A stretch of 64,000 nucleotides of DNA from UBA935 sp031555615 (GTDB lineage Bacteria; Bacillota; Clostridia; Lachnospirales; Lachnospiraceae): NCBI GenBank assembly GCA_031555615.1, contig JAVBUF010000011.1, positions 89,516 to 153,515 of the forward strand, read 5' to 3'. The first letter of the stretch is position 1; each line of letters starts with the position of its first letter. This document shows positions 53,210 to 62,655 of the stretch, piece by piece. Under the pieces are notes generated by a model that worked only from the letters and a program-made list of their open reading frames with translations, was not told the origin of the DNA and searched no databases. Position numbers and translations under genes: made by a program.

Positions 53210-54112
53210 ATGATAATTGTACAAGTAGCAGGAGGCCTGGGAAATCAATTGCAGCAATATGCTCTATATCAGAAATTCGTGCGGATGGGCAAGGAAGCGA
53301 GATTGGATATTTCCTGGTTTATCGAAGAAAGTATGCAGAAAAATGTGCTTGCCAAAAGAAAACTGGAGCTGGATTTTTTTGACCGGTTGATTTATGAAAT
53401 CTGTACAGTAGAAGAAAAAGCGGAATTAATCGGTTCGGAAGAGTTGACTGGTAAAATACGCAGAAAATTGTTCCCTTTTACAGTACATCGGTTTCAGGAA
53501 ACGCAAATGTATCATCCAGAACTTATGCAATTTGATAATATGTATATCAGCGGTTACTTTGCCTGTGAAAAATATTATGCCGATATTTTGTATGATTTGC
53601 GGGAAAGAATACAGTTTCCCCCAAGCAGTAATCCGCAGAATCAGGAGATTGCCGAAGAAATGCAGAAAAGGGAATCAGTTAGTGTACATATCCGACGGGG
53701 GGACTACCTTGATCAGGAAAATATAAAATTGTTTGGTGGAATCTGTACCGATGCTTATTATGTTGGTGCCATGAAACATATTCGAGATCAATATCCGGAA
53801 GCACATTTTTATTTGTTTTCGGATGATGCGGAGTATATCAGGGGACGCTATAAGGGTGAGAATTATACGGTGATCGATTGGAATCATGGTGCGGATAGCT
53901 TTTATGATATGTGGTTGATGAGCAGATGTAAGCATAATATCTGTGCCAATTCTACTTTCAGCTTTTGGGGAGCGAGGTTGAATGGGTATGAGAAGAAAAT
54001 TATGATGCGACCGGCCATTCATAAAACCACCCAGATATTTGATGCCGAGAAAATGCGTGATTTGTGGAAAGGTTGGATTTTGGTGAATGGAGAAGGAAAG
54101 ATATTTGATTAA
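53210..54112 (+). CDS. GT11 alpha-1,2-fucosyltransferase-like
   Basis: 300 aa. VQVAGGLGNQLQQYALYQKF at the N-terminus, the GDP-fucose motif VSVHIRRGDYLD (about residue 160) and CANSTFSFWGARLNG near the end. More typical of GT11 than the copy at 37036. AAAGGA lies about 10 bases before ATG 53210, inside the tail of the decayed gene. The 3' end overlaps the polymerase gene. Confidence 0.9.
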   Translation: MIIVQVAGGLGNQLQQYALYQKFVRMGKEARLDISWFIEESMQKNVLAKRKLELDFFDRLIYEICTVEEKAELIGSEELTGKIRRKLFPFTVHRFQETQMYHPELMQFDNMYISGYFACEKYYADILYDLRERIQFPPSSNPQNQEIAEEMQKRESVSVHIRRGDYLDQENIKLFGGICTDAYYVGAMKHIRDQYPEAHFYLFSDDAEYIRGRYKGENYTVIDWNHGADSFYDMWLMSRCKHNICANSTFSFWGARLNGYEKKIMMRPAIHKTTQIFDAEKMRDLWKGWILVNGEGKIFD

Positions 54113-55640
54113 ATTATCAGAAATACTTTATTATTTATTTTTTTCCTTGATTTTATTTGCCAAGGGAATCGGTTTATATGACGGACAAGCCATATTCAAA
54201 GTGTTTTTAGCTGTGGGGCTGTTGTGCATGGCAGTGAAGTTATGTATTTCACAATATAATACAAGAGATATAATTACTATTGCTATTATAATGGGCTTAA
54301 CCGGCATTTCGTACCTTGCTTCCGGTGATAAGGGGATGTTCCTTTACGGTCTGATGATTATCGGTATGAAAGATATATCGATTCGGCGGGTGTTTAAGGT
54401 AGGGTTGGCAACATGGAGCGCAGCGTTTAGTGGTCTGCTGCTTTATTCTTTTATGAATCTGTATGACTCGCCGTATAAAGTTCATGATAAACTGGGATTA
54501 GGGCGCATATTCAGATGGGGGCTGGGCTATTCTCATCCCAATGTGCTGCATATATCCTATTTTGTTCTAACAATATTTATTGCTTATGTATTAGGAAAAA
54601 AAATATCGTGGAAGACGGTTTTATGGTTATTTTTGGGTAATTGTATTGTGTTTTTATATTCCATAAGTTATACTGGATTTGCCATAGTGGCAATATTCCT
54701 GTTGGGTATACTCTATGTAAAGAAAAAAGAAAAACTGACGGGAATAGAACGCATACTGGAAGAAGGTGGACTGTTTGTCTGTGGAGGTGTATCTCTGATA
54801 TTACCTGTGATTCTTTCAGAAAATAACAAAATCTTCAGACTAGTGGATAAAGTGTTGAATAACAGGCTTAACCTCGCCCGGCTTTTTTTAACAAGAGAGA
54901 ATGTCAACTTATTTGGTAAAAAATTAGAAAAAATAGTCACTGCGCAATTTACTATGGATAATGCCTATGTATTTGCCCTTATTGCGTATGGTATTGTTTT
55001 ATTTGCTACAATATTTATGTTATATTCTGCATTAATATATATTTACGGAAAAGAACAAAGAAACATTGAAATTATTATCATTTTATGTATATTATTTGCC
55101 GGATTAACGGAACCTTTTTTGTTTAATACATCTTTTAAGAACGTATCCTTTCTCTTTGCCGGAGAGCTTCTTTTTAGAAATAGTAAGAGCAGTAAAGTAA
55201 TCAGGATATGGAAATTTGAATGGGGAAAGAGTAACAGATATCTGGAAGCGATAAAGGAGCAATTGATAGTTTACCGAAAAAAGATTCTGCTAACTGGTTT
55301 GGTTGCAGGTGTGCTGTCAGGAATTATTGTATTTATAGTAGGACATTATCCGGAAGGATATATTGTGCCGAGAATATTATGTGATACTATTTCCGAAGAC
55401 CTTCATTATGTTGAAGAGATTGAAGAAATCCAATACCGGGACTATATGTTACTGGATAATGAAAGTATGGATCCGGACATACCTATGGAATTTTTGAGTG
55501 GCAATATTGTTATCATGGAAAGAGTACGCGGTGCGCTGGGAACAGGAATTATTGTGTTTGCAGGATGTATAATAGTCCTCACAGCAGGATACAGTGCCGT
55601 AAAAATAAAAGGAAATTTTAATGAAAAACAAAAGCAATAA
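54087..55640 (+). CDS. Wzy-like polymerase with C-terminal TM-loop-TM module
   Basis: 517 aa from ATG 54087; TTG 54105 with AAGGA before it is an alternative. Residues 1-370 have about ten membrane segments, with LGYSHPNVLHISYFVL matching the polymerase at 41223. Residues about 395-517 add a separate module: one membrane segment (ILLTGLVAGVLSGIIVFIVG), an outer loop of about 90 acidic residues, and a last membrane segment (GTGIIVFAGCIIVLTAGY). That layout recalls Wzz-type chain-length proteins, which the window otherwise lacks. Confidence 0.8.
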   Translation: MEKERYLIKLSEILYYLFFSLILFAKGIGLYDGQAIFKVFLAVGLLCMAVKLCISQYNTRDIITIAIIMGLTGISYLASGDKGMFLYGLMIIGMKDISIRRVFKVGLATWSAAFSGLLLYSFMNLYDSPYKVHDKLGLGRIFRWGLGYSHPNVLHISYFVLTIFIAYVLGKKISWKTVLWLFLGNCIVFLYSISYTGFAIVAIFLLGILYVKKKEKLTGIERILEEGGLFVCGGVSLILPVILSENNKIFRLVDKVLNNRLNLARLFLTRENVNLFGKKLEKIVTAQFTMDNAYVFALIAYGIVLFATIFMLYSALIYIYGKEQRNIEIIIILCILFAGLTEPFLFNTSFKNVSFLFAGELLFRNSKSSKVIRIWKFEWGKSNRYLEAIKEQLIVYRKKILLTGLVAGVLSGIIVFIVGHYPEGYIVPRILCDTISEDLHYVEEIEEIQYRDYMLLDNESMDPDIPMEFLSGNIVIMERVRGALGTGIIVFAGCIIVLTAGYSAVKIKGNFNEKQKQ

Positions 55641-56781
55641 GAAAAAATCAAATTATAGAATTGCCATGATTGGCCAAAAACGCATTCCCTCACGCGAGGG
55701 CGGAGTGGAAGTGGTCGTAGGCCAATTGTCCGAACAGCTGGTCGAGAAGGGATTTTCTGTTGATGCATATAATCGTTCGGGATACCATGTGTCAGGAAAA
55801 GAGTTTGATCAGCATAAAGGAAAAGGCCAATATTATAAGGGTATCAGAATCATTGTGATTCCTACTTTTGAGAATGGCAAACTGAATGCAATTGTTTATT
55901 CGACACTGGCAACTTTACGTGCTCTGTTCGGGCGGTATGATGTGATCCATTATCATGCTGAAGGCCCTTGTGCTACTTTGTTTTTACCCCATCTGTTTGG
56001 GATTCGGGTAATCGCAACGATACATGGCTTGGACTGGCAACGGGCAAAGTGGGGTAATTTTGCTTCAAAAGTATTGAAATTCGGAGAAAAAATGGCGGCC
56101 ACAAAAGCCGATGAAGTGATTGTCCTGTCCCGTAATGTACAAGCTTACTTTAAGGAAACTTATAATCGGGAGACCCATTATATTCCGAATGGAATCAGCA
56201 AACCGGAATACAAAGAAGTTCAATTGATCAGGGAAAAGTATGGCCTGGAAGAGGAAGGCTACATTTTATTCCTGGCCCGCTTGGTACCGGAAAAGGGCTT
56301 ACATTATTTGCTCGAAGCTTATGCCGGACTTGATACGGACAAAAAACTGGTGATTGCCGGCGGAAGCAGTCATGCTTTTGAATATATGGAAAGGGTTCAG
56401 AAGCTGGCCAGCCAGGATCAGCGTGTAATTATGACAGACTTCGTACAGGGCCGGGTATTGGAGGAGTTATATTCCAATGCTTATTGCTTTGTACTGCCCA
56501 GCGATGTGGAGGGAATGGCCATTAGTTTATTAGAGGCCATGAGTTATGGAAATTGCTGCTTAGTCAGTGACATTGCGGAAAACGTTGAGGTGACAGGCAA
56601 TAAGGCAATGACTTTTAAAAAGAGTGACGTAGAAGATTTACGTGAGAAGCTGACATCCTTACTGAAGGATGAGCAGCTTGTTCGTGCTTATAAAAAAGGC
56701 GCTTCTGCTTATATTTGTGATAAGTACAGTTGGGAAGAAATGACGGCACAAACGCTTAGCTTATATGGCTTTAGCAACTAG
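55621..56781 (+). CDS. GT4 glycosyltransferase with DUF1972-type N-terminus
   Basis: 386 aa. MIGQKRIPSREGGVEVVV at the start is the mark of the DUF1972/Cps2T-like group, several of which are rhamnosyltransferases in streptococcal capsules. HYHAEGPCATLFLP, donor site FLARLVPEKGLHYLL, and E-x7-E in SDVEGMAISLLEAMSYG. It overlaps the polymerase gene by 20 bases. dTDP-rhamnose genes are not in the window, so a rhamnose donor is only suggested. Confidence 0.88.
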   Translation: MKNKSNKKKSNYRIAMIGQKRIPSREGGVEVVVGQLSEQLVEKGFSVDAYNRSGYHVSGKEFDQHKGKGQYYKGIRIIVIPTFENGKLNAIVYSTLATLRALFGRYDVIHYHAEGPCATLFLPHLFGIRVIATIHGLDWQRAKWGNFASKVLKFGEKMAATKADEVIVLSRNVQAYFKETYNRETHYIPNGISKPEYKEVQLIREKYGLEEEGYILFLARLVPEKGLHYLLEAYAGLDTDKKLVIAGGSSHAFEYMERVQKLASQDQRVIMTDFVQGRVLEELYSNAYCFVLPSDVEGMAISLLEAMSYGNCCLVSDIAENVEVTGNKAMTFKKSDVEDLREKLTSLLKDEQLVRAYKKGASAYICDKYSWEEMTAQTLSLYGFSN

Positions 56782-56827
56782 GGATGGACTTTATTGATTT
56801 GGATTTTAAAGACAAGAGAGGTAATGA

Positions 56828-57874
56828 ATGAGTATAAGGCAAGTAATAAAAAAAATAAGTAAGCGGATTCAATTTGCATTATACTGTATGCCCTATGGGG
56901 ATAACGACAGATTTGTAAAAACTGTTAAGCAGATAGGAACAGAAAATAATCTTATAAATATTGAACGATTTGGTGAAGGGGATAGTGAAGAATGTATTTA
57001 TTTTATTGACATGGAAGAATCGAGATCGGGGTTTTTTGCAGATCATAACAGGCTGTTAGCATTTCTTTACTTCGCAGATTGTTTTGGTATGAAACCAGTG
57101 GTTCGTTATCATCCAAATTATTGTTATGCGGAAAAACATCCGGTAAATAATACGAGTAATCCTTTTGAATATTATTTTAAGCAGCCCAGTGAATTTTCGG
57201 TGGAAGAAACCCTCAAATTAAAAAGGGTTTTCAGAAGCAGAAAGGAAAACAGTTACTTTGCTGGAGCACTGAATGAAGATCGGAACGGATATCTGCGATC
57301 AGAAGAATATATCAATGAGATGGGAAGAATAACAGCCCGATATATCGAGCTTAATGATATTGTCAAAAAAGAAATTCAAGTATGTATACAAGAATTGTTG
57401 GGTGAAAGAAAAACATTAGCAGTCCATGTTCGGGGAACAGATTTTAAAAGAAATTATAATGGTCACCCAATTACAATAAAAACAGGTGAATATTTAGAGC
57501 AGGCATTGTTACTCATGAAACAGGGAAAATATGAACAGGTTTTTCTGGCGACAGATACTTGTGAAGCAACGTGGCTGTTTGAAGAAGCATTTGGAGAAAA
57601 GGTTGTCTGTTATCGGGAGGTTACCAGAAGTGATGGAATAGAAACGGTCATGAACAGCAAGGCAGAGCGTGAAAATCATCATTATCTTTTGGGACTGGAG
57701 GTACTGAGAGATATGTATACGTTAGCAGCTTGTTCGGGACTGATTGCCGGTTTATCACAAGTAAGCATTGCAGCCAGAATTCAGAAAAAAAGTTATAATC
57801 AGGAATATGAAGACCTTGTGATATTGAACAGGGGAATCAACTATCATCAAAAAGAAAATTGTCCGAACACATAA
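56828..57874 (+). CDS. NodZ/O-fucosyltransferase-like glycosyltransferase
   Basis: 348 aa, soluble. TLAVHVRGTDFKRNYNGHP (about residue 197) has the H-x-R-G-x-D motif of alpha-1,6-fucosyltransferase/NodZ-type GT-B enzymes, and YTLAACSGLIAGLSQVSIAA is the matching late nucleotide-binding loop. N-terminal half has YFIDMEESRSGFFADHNR. The exact family was not certain. AGAGAGG precedes ATG 56828. A+T rich together with the following ABC gene. Confidence 0.72.
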   Translation: MSIRQVIKKISKRIQFALYCMPYGDNDRFVKTVKQIGTENNLINIERFGEGDSEECIYFIDMEESRSGFFADHNRLLAFLYFADCFGMKPVVRYHPNYCYAEKHPVNNTSNPFEYYFKQPSEFSVEETLKLKRVFRSRKENSYFAGALNEDRNGYLRSEEYINEMGRITARYIELNDIVKKEIQVCIQELLGERKTLAVHVRGTDFKRNYNGHPITIKTGEYLEQALLLMKQGKYEQVFLATDTCEATWLFEEAFGEKVVCYREVTRSDGIETVMNSKAERENHHYLLGLEVLRDMYTLAACSGLIAGLSQVSIAARIQKKSYNQEYEDLVILNRGINYHQKENCPNT

Positions 57875-57893
57875 AGAAATAAAGGAGTGAAAG

Positions 57894-59636
57894 ATGCTAA
57901 AACAATTAAAATGTATTTTTACAAAAAAAGAAAAAATTAAAATAGGATTCCTTCTTTTTATGGTTGTCATCGGCAGTTTTTTAGAATTAATGAGTGTGAC
58001 GCTTTTTATGCCTTTTATTGAAGTTTTGATGGATACTTCAAAAGTTAATAACAACCGATATCTTAATTTTTTTTACAACTTGCTGGATTTTCAGTCGGCG
58101 GAATATTTTCTTGCAGCGTTAGCTGGTTGTATTATTGTAATCTATGTTGTAAAAAACATTTATCTTGTAATAGAGAAAAACTTAATTTATAAATTTTCTT
58201 ATAATACTCAGATGAAATTGTCGACAAGCCTATTGGAATCTTACATGAAAGAGCCATATACTTTTCACCTGAATAAGAATATTGCAGTTTTGCAAAGGAG
58301 TATGCAGGAAGATTCAGATCTGTTTACCAAAGCAATTATTCATGCAATGGAGTTATTGGTAGAAATAACAGTATGTATTACCTTGGGTATTTATTTATTT
58401 TATGTAAGTAAATCGATTACCGTTATCGTAGTATTATTATTAATTCTGTGTGTAGGCATTTTCTTTAGTATATCTAAAAAATTTGCTAAAAACTTAGGGA
58501 AGGATTGCCAGCAATATAAAGGAAAATTGTATCAGTGGATGAATCAATCATTGGGTGGAATAAAGGAAATAAAGATATTAAACAGAGAACAGTTCTTTAT
58601 TGATTCCTATCGGGAGTATTTTAAAAAATATGCCTATGGACTAAAGGTAAGCCGATTAATTGGAGTTATTCCTAAGTACTTTGTGGAAATGGTCAGCATG
58701 ACAGGTTTATTGGTGGCAGTCATTATTAAGATGCTCTATGGGCAAAAGGATGATATGGCGGATTTTATTCCACAGCTTGCTGCTTTTGCAGTAGCCGCCT
58801 TCAGATTATTGCCATCTGTCGGAAGAATTAATGAACATACAACGAACATGATGTATGCGGTACCATCGATTGAACTAATATACCATGATTTGAAGGAAGT
58901 TGAAGACTTAAGGGAAGAAAACACAAACAGAGATGATCAATGGAAATTTACAGACAGGATTAAAATTCGAAATGTAAAGTTTCATTATCCCGACACAGAA
59001 GAACTGGTAATTGATGGCGCAGAGTTTGAAATTAAGAAAGGAACAACGATAGCTTTCATTGGAAGTTCGGGATCGGGAAAGAGCACTATGGCCGATATTA
59101 TCTTAGGCTTGCTGTCACCCTGCTATGGTAAGGTAGAAGCGGATGGATTAAATATTCATAAGAATCTGGGGACCTGGCATAAAGAGATCGGCTATATACC
59201 GCAGGTGATCTATTTGTCGGATGATACTATCCGCAATAATGTGGCGTTTGGAGTTCAAGAAGGAGATATTAATGAAGACGCGGTACTGGCAGCAGTAAAA
59301 AAAGCACAGCTATTTGACTTTATTGAAGATTTGCCGGAAGGCCTGAATACCTTTGTGGGGGATCGCGGTGTGCGCCTATCGGGGGGCCAGCGGCAGAGAA
59401 TTGGGATTGCCAGGGCATTGTATCATGATCCGGAGGTGCTGGTTCTGGACGAAGCCACCTCGGCTTTAGATCATGAGACGGAAGCAGCGGTTATGGAATC
59501 CATAGAAAGCCTGCAGGGTACCAAAACGATGATTATTATTGCCCATCGATTATCAACGATAAAGAATGTTGATTTTATTTATGAAGTTGAGAACGGTAAG
59601 ATGGTATTAAAAGATAAGGTACAGATATTTGCATAA
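57894..59636 (+). CDS. ABC-type lipid-linked glycan flippase (PglK-like), copy 2
   Basis: 580 aa. Six membrane segments in the first 320 residues, Walker A GSSGSGKST (about 390), signature LSGGQRQRIGIARALY, Walker B VLVLDEATSALD, H-loop IIAHRLS. The ATPase half is nearly parallel to copy 1 at 35257, while the membrane half differs more, as expected if the two move different glycans. AAAGGAG precedes ATG 57894. The base composition changes within the gene: A+T rich membrane half, more G+C rich ATPase half. Confidence 0.85.
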   Translation: MLKQLKCIFTKKEKIKIGFLLFMVVIGSFLELMSVTLFMPFIEVLMDTSKVNNNRYLNFFYNLLDFQSAEYFLAALAGCIIVIYVVKNIYLVIEKNLIYKFSYNTQMKLSTSLLESYMKEPYTFHLNKNIAVLQRSMQEDSDLFTKAIIHAMELLVEITVCITLGIYLFYVSKSITVIVVLLLILCVGIFFSISKKFAKNLGKDCQQYKGKLYQWMNQSLGGIKEIKILNREQFFIDSYREYFKKYAYGLKVSRLIGVIPKYFVEMVSMTGLLVAVIIKMLYGQKDDMADFIPQLAAFAVAAFRLLPSVGRINEHTTNMMYAVPSIELIYHDLKEVEDLREENTNRDDQWKFTDRIKIRNVKFHYPDTEELVIDGAEFEIKKGTTIAFIGSSGSGKSTMADIILGLLSPCYGKVEADGLNIHKNLGTWHKEIGYIPQVIYLSDDTIRNNVAFGVQEGDINEDAVLAAVKKAQLFDFIEDLPEGLNTFVGDRGVRLSGGQRQRIGIARALYHDPEVLVLDEATSALDHETEAAVMESIESLQGTKTMIIIAHRLSTIKNVDFIYEVENGKMVLKDKVQIFA

Positions 59637-59664
59637 CAGTCAGGAGGAGTGTTTAAGTAAACTC

Positions 59665-60414
59665 ATGAAAAAAGATATTCCCATGAAAAGCTGCAATATA
59701 CTGGGAACGGATATTGCCGTAACCAGTATGCATGAAGTAGTATGCCAACTAACCGATCATATAGAAAATTATTACGGAGAATATGTTTGTGTTTCAAATG
59801 TACATACTACTGTAATGACATATGATAATGAAGAATATAGAAAGATTCAGAATCATGCGGCAATGGCAATACCGGACGGGAAACCATTGTCTTTGGTGTG
59901 CCGCCTCAGGGGATATCGCGAGGCAGGGAGAGTGGCCGGTCCGGATTTAATGTCTATTCTGCTGGAACATTCCCTTAAAACCGGCCGTAGTCATTATTTC
60001 TATGGAAGCAGTGAGAAAACCCTGAATATGTTAAAGGAGAAACTGCAGGAACGTTATCCGGGAATCCAAATAGCGGGAATGTACTCACCGCCCTTTCGGG
60101 AATTGACCGAAAAGGAAGAAAAAATGGCAGTAGAGCAGATAAAGGCCGCCAACGCGGATTACATTTGGGTTGGTTTAGGCGCTCCCAAGCAAGAAAAATG
60201 GATGTATCAGCATGAGAAGACCTTCAGAGGAATTATGATTGGTGTCGGAGCGGCTTTTGATTTTCATGCCGGAACTGTAAAGCGGGCTCCACGGTGGATG
60301 CAGGAGTGGTGTCTGGAATGGTTATTTCGTCTCTTTCAAGATCCCAAGAGATTATTTAAAAGATATATTTATACTAACTTTAAGTTTATCTGGTTATTAA
60401 TAAGAAAGAAATGA
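59665..60414 (+). CDS. WecG/TagA/CpsF family glycosyltransferase (GT26)
   Basis: 249 aa from ATG 59665; TTG 59629 and ATG 59683 are in-frame alternatives, and AGGAGG at 59642-59647 is oddly 17 bases from ATG 59665. Motifs CVSNVHTTVMTYDNEEY, AIPDGKPLSL, GRVAGPDLM, GLGAPKQEKWM and GVGAAFDFHAGTVKRAPRWM are diagnostic. GT26 enzymes add ManNAc or ManNAcA as an early sugar on a lipid-linked HexNAc (TagA in wall teichoic acid linkage unit, WecG in ECA). It therefore belongs to an early step of one of the glycans here. Confidence 0.9.
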   Translation: MKKDIPMKSCNILGTDIAVTSMHEVVCQLTDHIENYYGEYVCVSNVHTTVMTYDNEEYRKIQNHAAMAIPDGKPLSLVCRLRGYREAGRVAGPDLMSILLEHSLKTGRSHYFYGSSEKTLNMLKEKLQERYPGIQIAGMYSPPFRELTEKEEKMAVEQIKAANADYIWVGLGAPKQEKWMYQHEKTFRGIMIGVGAAFDFHAGTVKRAPRWMQEWCLEWLFRLFQDPKRLFKRYIYTNFKFIWLLIRKK

Positions 60415-60420
60415 TTGTAG

Positions 60421-61620
60421 ATGAAAATATTAATTGTAAACAAGTTCCTTTATCCCAATGGCGGCTCAGAAACTTATATTTTTAAAATCGGAGAACAGCT
60501 CCGGCAGATGGAGCATGAGGTGCAGTATTTTGGAATGGAGCACGAAGGGCGTACTGTGGGAAACCAGGCAGAAAGCTACACGGCCAATATGGATTTTCAC
60601 ACCGGAAAAATGCAAAAGCTGGTTTATCCTTTTAAAATCATCTATTCTGCAGAGGCAAGGCGGAAGATTCGCTTAGTTCTTGAAGCATTCCAGCCGGATG
60701 TAGTGCATCTGAATAATTTCAATTTCCAGCTTACGCCATCCATATTGTACGAGATTAGAAAATATGAGAGAACATCTGGGAACACCGTCAAAATTTTTTA
60801 TACCGCTCATGACAGCCAGTTGGTATGCCCTAACCATTTGATGCAGAACCCGATTACAGGAGAGAGATGTGTTCAGTGCTTGGAAAAAGGATTTCACTGC
60901 TGTACGAAGAACAGATGTATTCATGGATCACGGATTAAAAGCATCCTGGGATCGATAGAAGGAATGATCTATAAGAGTTTGCGGACATATTCACAAATAG
61001 ATACAATTATATGTCCAAGTAATTTTCTGAAGGACAAGCTGGATACCAATCCAATCCTGAGAAAGACCACAATAGTAATGCACAATTTTGTTGACAGACA
61101 GGAATTGACAAATCATCCCAAAGAGAATTTTGTGCTCTACTTTGGGAGATATTCAATAGAAAAAGGGATAGAGACGTTAGTGAAGGCCTGTAAGGCCCTG
61201 CCGGATATTCCGTTTCGTTTCGCTGGTTCCGGTGCATATGAGGAACAGGTAAACTCATGTAAAAATATTGAAAATATGGGTTTTTTGAGTGGCAAGGAGT
61301 TATTTTCAATGATTGCTGCTGCCTGCTTCACCGTTTTCCCATCGGAGTGTTATGAGAATTGCCCGTTTACGGTTATGGAATCATTGATTTGCGGAACCCC
61401 GGTTATCGGCTCCAATTTGGGAGGCACGCCGGAACTGCTAAAACAGGGTGTCACCGGTGAACTGTTTGAAGGGGGAAATGCGCAGGAGCTGGCGGGTAAA
61501 ATAGCAGATTTATGGATGAATAGAGAACTTTTGGAACAATATACAGAAAACTGTAAGGAAGTATATTTTGATACTGTGCAGGAATATTGCGAAAAGCTGA
61601 TTGTGCTGTATCAAAAATAG
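60421..61620 (+). CDS. GT4 glycosyltransferase with Cys-rich insert
   Basis: 399 aa. NKFLYPNGGSETYIFKIGEQ, donor region YFGRYSIEKGIETL, and a late SECYENCPFTVMESLICG with the acidic donor motif. An insert (about residues 137-170) has CPNHLM, then ERCVQCLEKGFHCCTKNRC, six Cys in 30 residues, which looks like a metal-binding or disulfide loop and also occurs in some other GT4 proteins of clostridia. Sugar unknown. Confidence 0.88.
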   Translation: MKILIVNKFLYPNGGSETYIFKIGEQLRQMEHEVQYFGMEHEGRTVGNQAESYTANMDFHTGKMQKLVYPFKIIYSAEARRKIRLVLEAFQPDVVHLNNFNFQLTPSILYEIRKYERTSGNTVKIFYTAHDSQLVCPNHLMQNPITGERCVQCLEKGFHCCTKNRCIHGSRIKSILGSIEGMIYKSLRTYSQIDTIICPSNFLKDKLDTNPILRKTTIVMHNFVDRQELTNHPKENFVLYFGRYSIEKGIETLVKACKALPDIPFRFAGSGAYEEQVNSCKNIENMGFLSGKELFSMIAAACFTVFPSECYENCPFTVMESLICGTPVIGSNLGGTPELLKQGVTGELFEGGNAQELAGKIADLWMNRELLEQYTENCKEVYFDTVQEYCEKLIVLYQK

Positions 61621-61635
61621 TATGAGGGAAAGCCC

Positions 61636-62655
61636 ATGTCTAAAAGAAAATTATACGGAACAGTTATCGTAACGTACCGGTGCAATGCCAGATGCAATAT
61701 GTGTGACTGCTTTAAAGACCCAACCAAACCGAGTGAGGAAATTACCCTGAAGGAAATCCAAAAACTTCCGGAAATGGCATTTACCAATATTACCGGTGGA
61801 GAACCCTTTGTGCGGCAGGATATGCCGGATATTGTCAGAGAGTTATATAAGAAATCCGACCGGGTGGTTATTTCCACCAACGGATATTTTACTGACCGAA
61901 TCATTGCTCTTTGCAAAGAGTTTCCCAAGGTGGGGATACGCATCAGTATCGAAGGACTGCAGGAAACAAATGATAAAATAAGAGGCATTCCGGATGGATT
62001 TAACCGTGGTTATAATACCTTAAAGACATTGGTCGAGATGAAGCATCCTGATGTGGGTTTCGGAATGACGGTACAGGATATGAACAGCGAAGACCTTGTT
62101 CCGCTTTATAATATTGCCAATGATATGGGGATGGAATTTGCAACGGCCACACTCCACAATTCATTTTATTTCAGGAAAACGGATAATAAGATTGATAATA
62201 AATTAAAGCTGGCGCAGAACTTTGAGAAACTGATCAATGAACTCTTAAAGAGCAAGTCACCGAAAAAGTGGTTCAGGGCGTATTTTAATCATGGATTGAT
62301 TAATTATATCTATGGTAATAAGCGGCTTCTGCCCTGTGATATGAGTAAAAATGCCTTTTTCATCGACCCCTTCTGTGATGTCATTCCCTGCAACGGAATG
62401 GCGTCAAAGGCCGTCATGGGTAATCTGAAGGAGCAGACCTGGGAGGAGTTATGGAATTCTGATCAGGCCGAAGAAGTGCGCAAATGTACCAGGCAATGCG
62501 ACAGAAACTGTTGGATGATCGGAAGTGCATCGCCGGCTATGCATAAATATATTTGGGTTCCGGCCTGGTGGGTGATGAAGCACAAATTATTTAAGAGAAA
62601 GTATAGCTTATATGAAATAGTAAAAGCAGAGCAGGAGCATCAGCGTGAAAAATAA
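61636..62655 (+). CDS. Radical SAM/SPASM protein
   Basis: 339 aa. The radical SAM cluster motif is Cys16-x3-Cys20-x2-Cys23 (YRCNARCNMCDCF); ITGGEPFVRQD is the following SAM contact. The C-terminal SPASM part has LPCDMSKNAFFIDPFCDVIP with CNGM, and CTRQCDRNCWMIG, enough Cys for an extra 4Fe-4S cluster. SPASM enzymes alter peptides or, like NeoN, epimerise sugars. In this cluster, next to a GT-D transferase, a sugar or lipid-linked glycan substrate is possible, but the function is not known. Overlaps the next gene by 11 bases. Confidence 0.88.
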   Translation: MSKRKLYGTVIVTYRCNARCNMCDCFKDPTKPSEEITLKEIQKLPEMAFTNITGGEPFVRQDMPDIVRELYKKSDRVVISTNGYFTDRIIALCKEFPKVGIRISIEGLQETNDKIRGIPDGFNRGYNTLKTLVEMKHPDVGFGMTVQDMNSEDLVPLYNIANDMGMEFATATLHNSFYFRKTDNKIDNKLKLAQNFEKLINELLKSKSPKKWFRAYFNHGLINYIYGNKRLLPCDMSKNAFFIDPFCDVIPCNGMASKAVMGNLKEQTWEELWNSDQAEEVRKCTRQCDRNCWMIGSASPAMHKYIWVPAWWVMKHKLFKRKYSLYEIVKAEQEHQREK

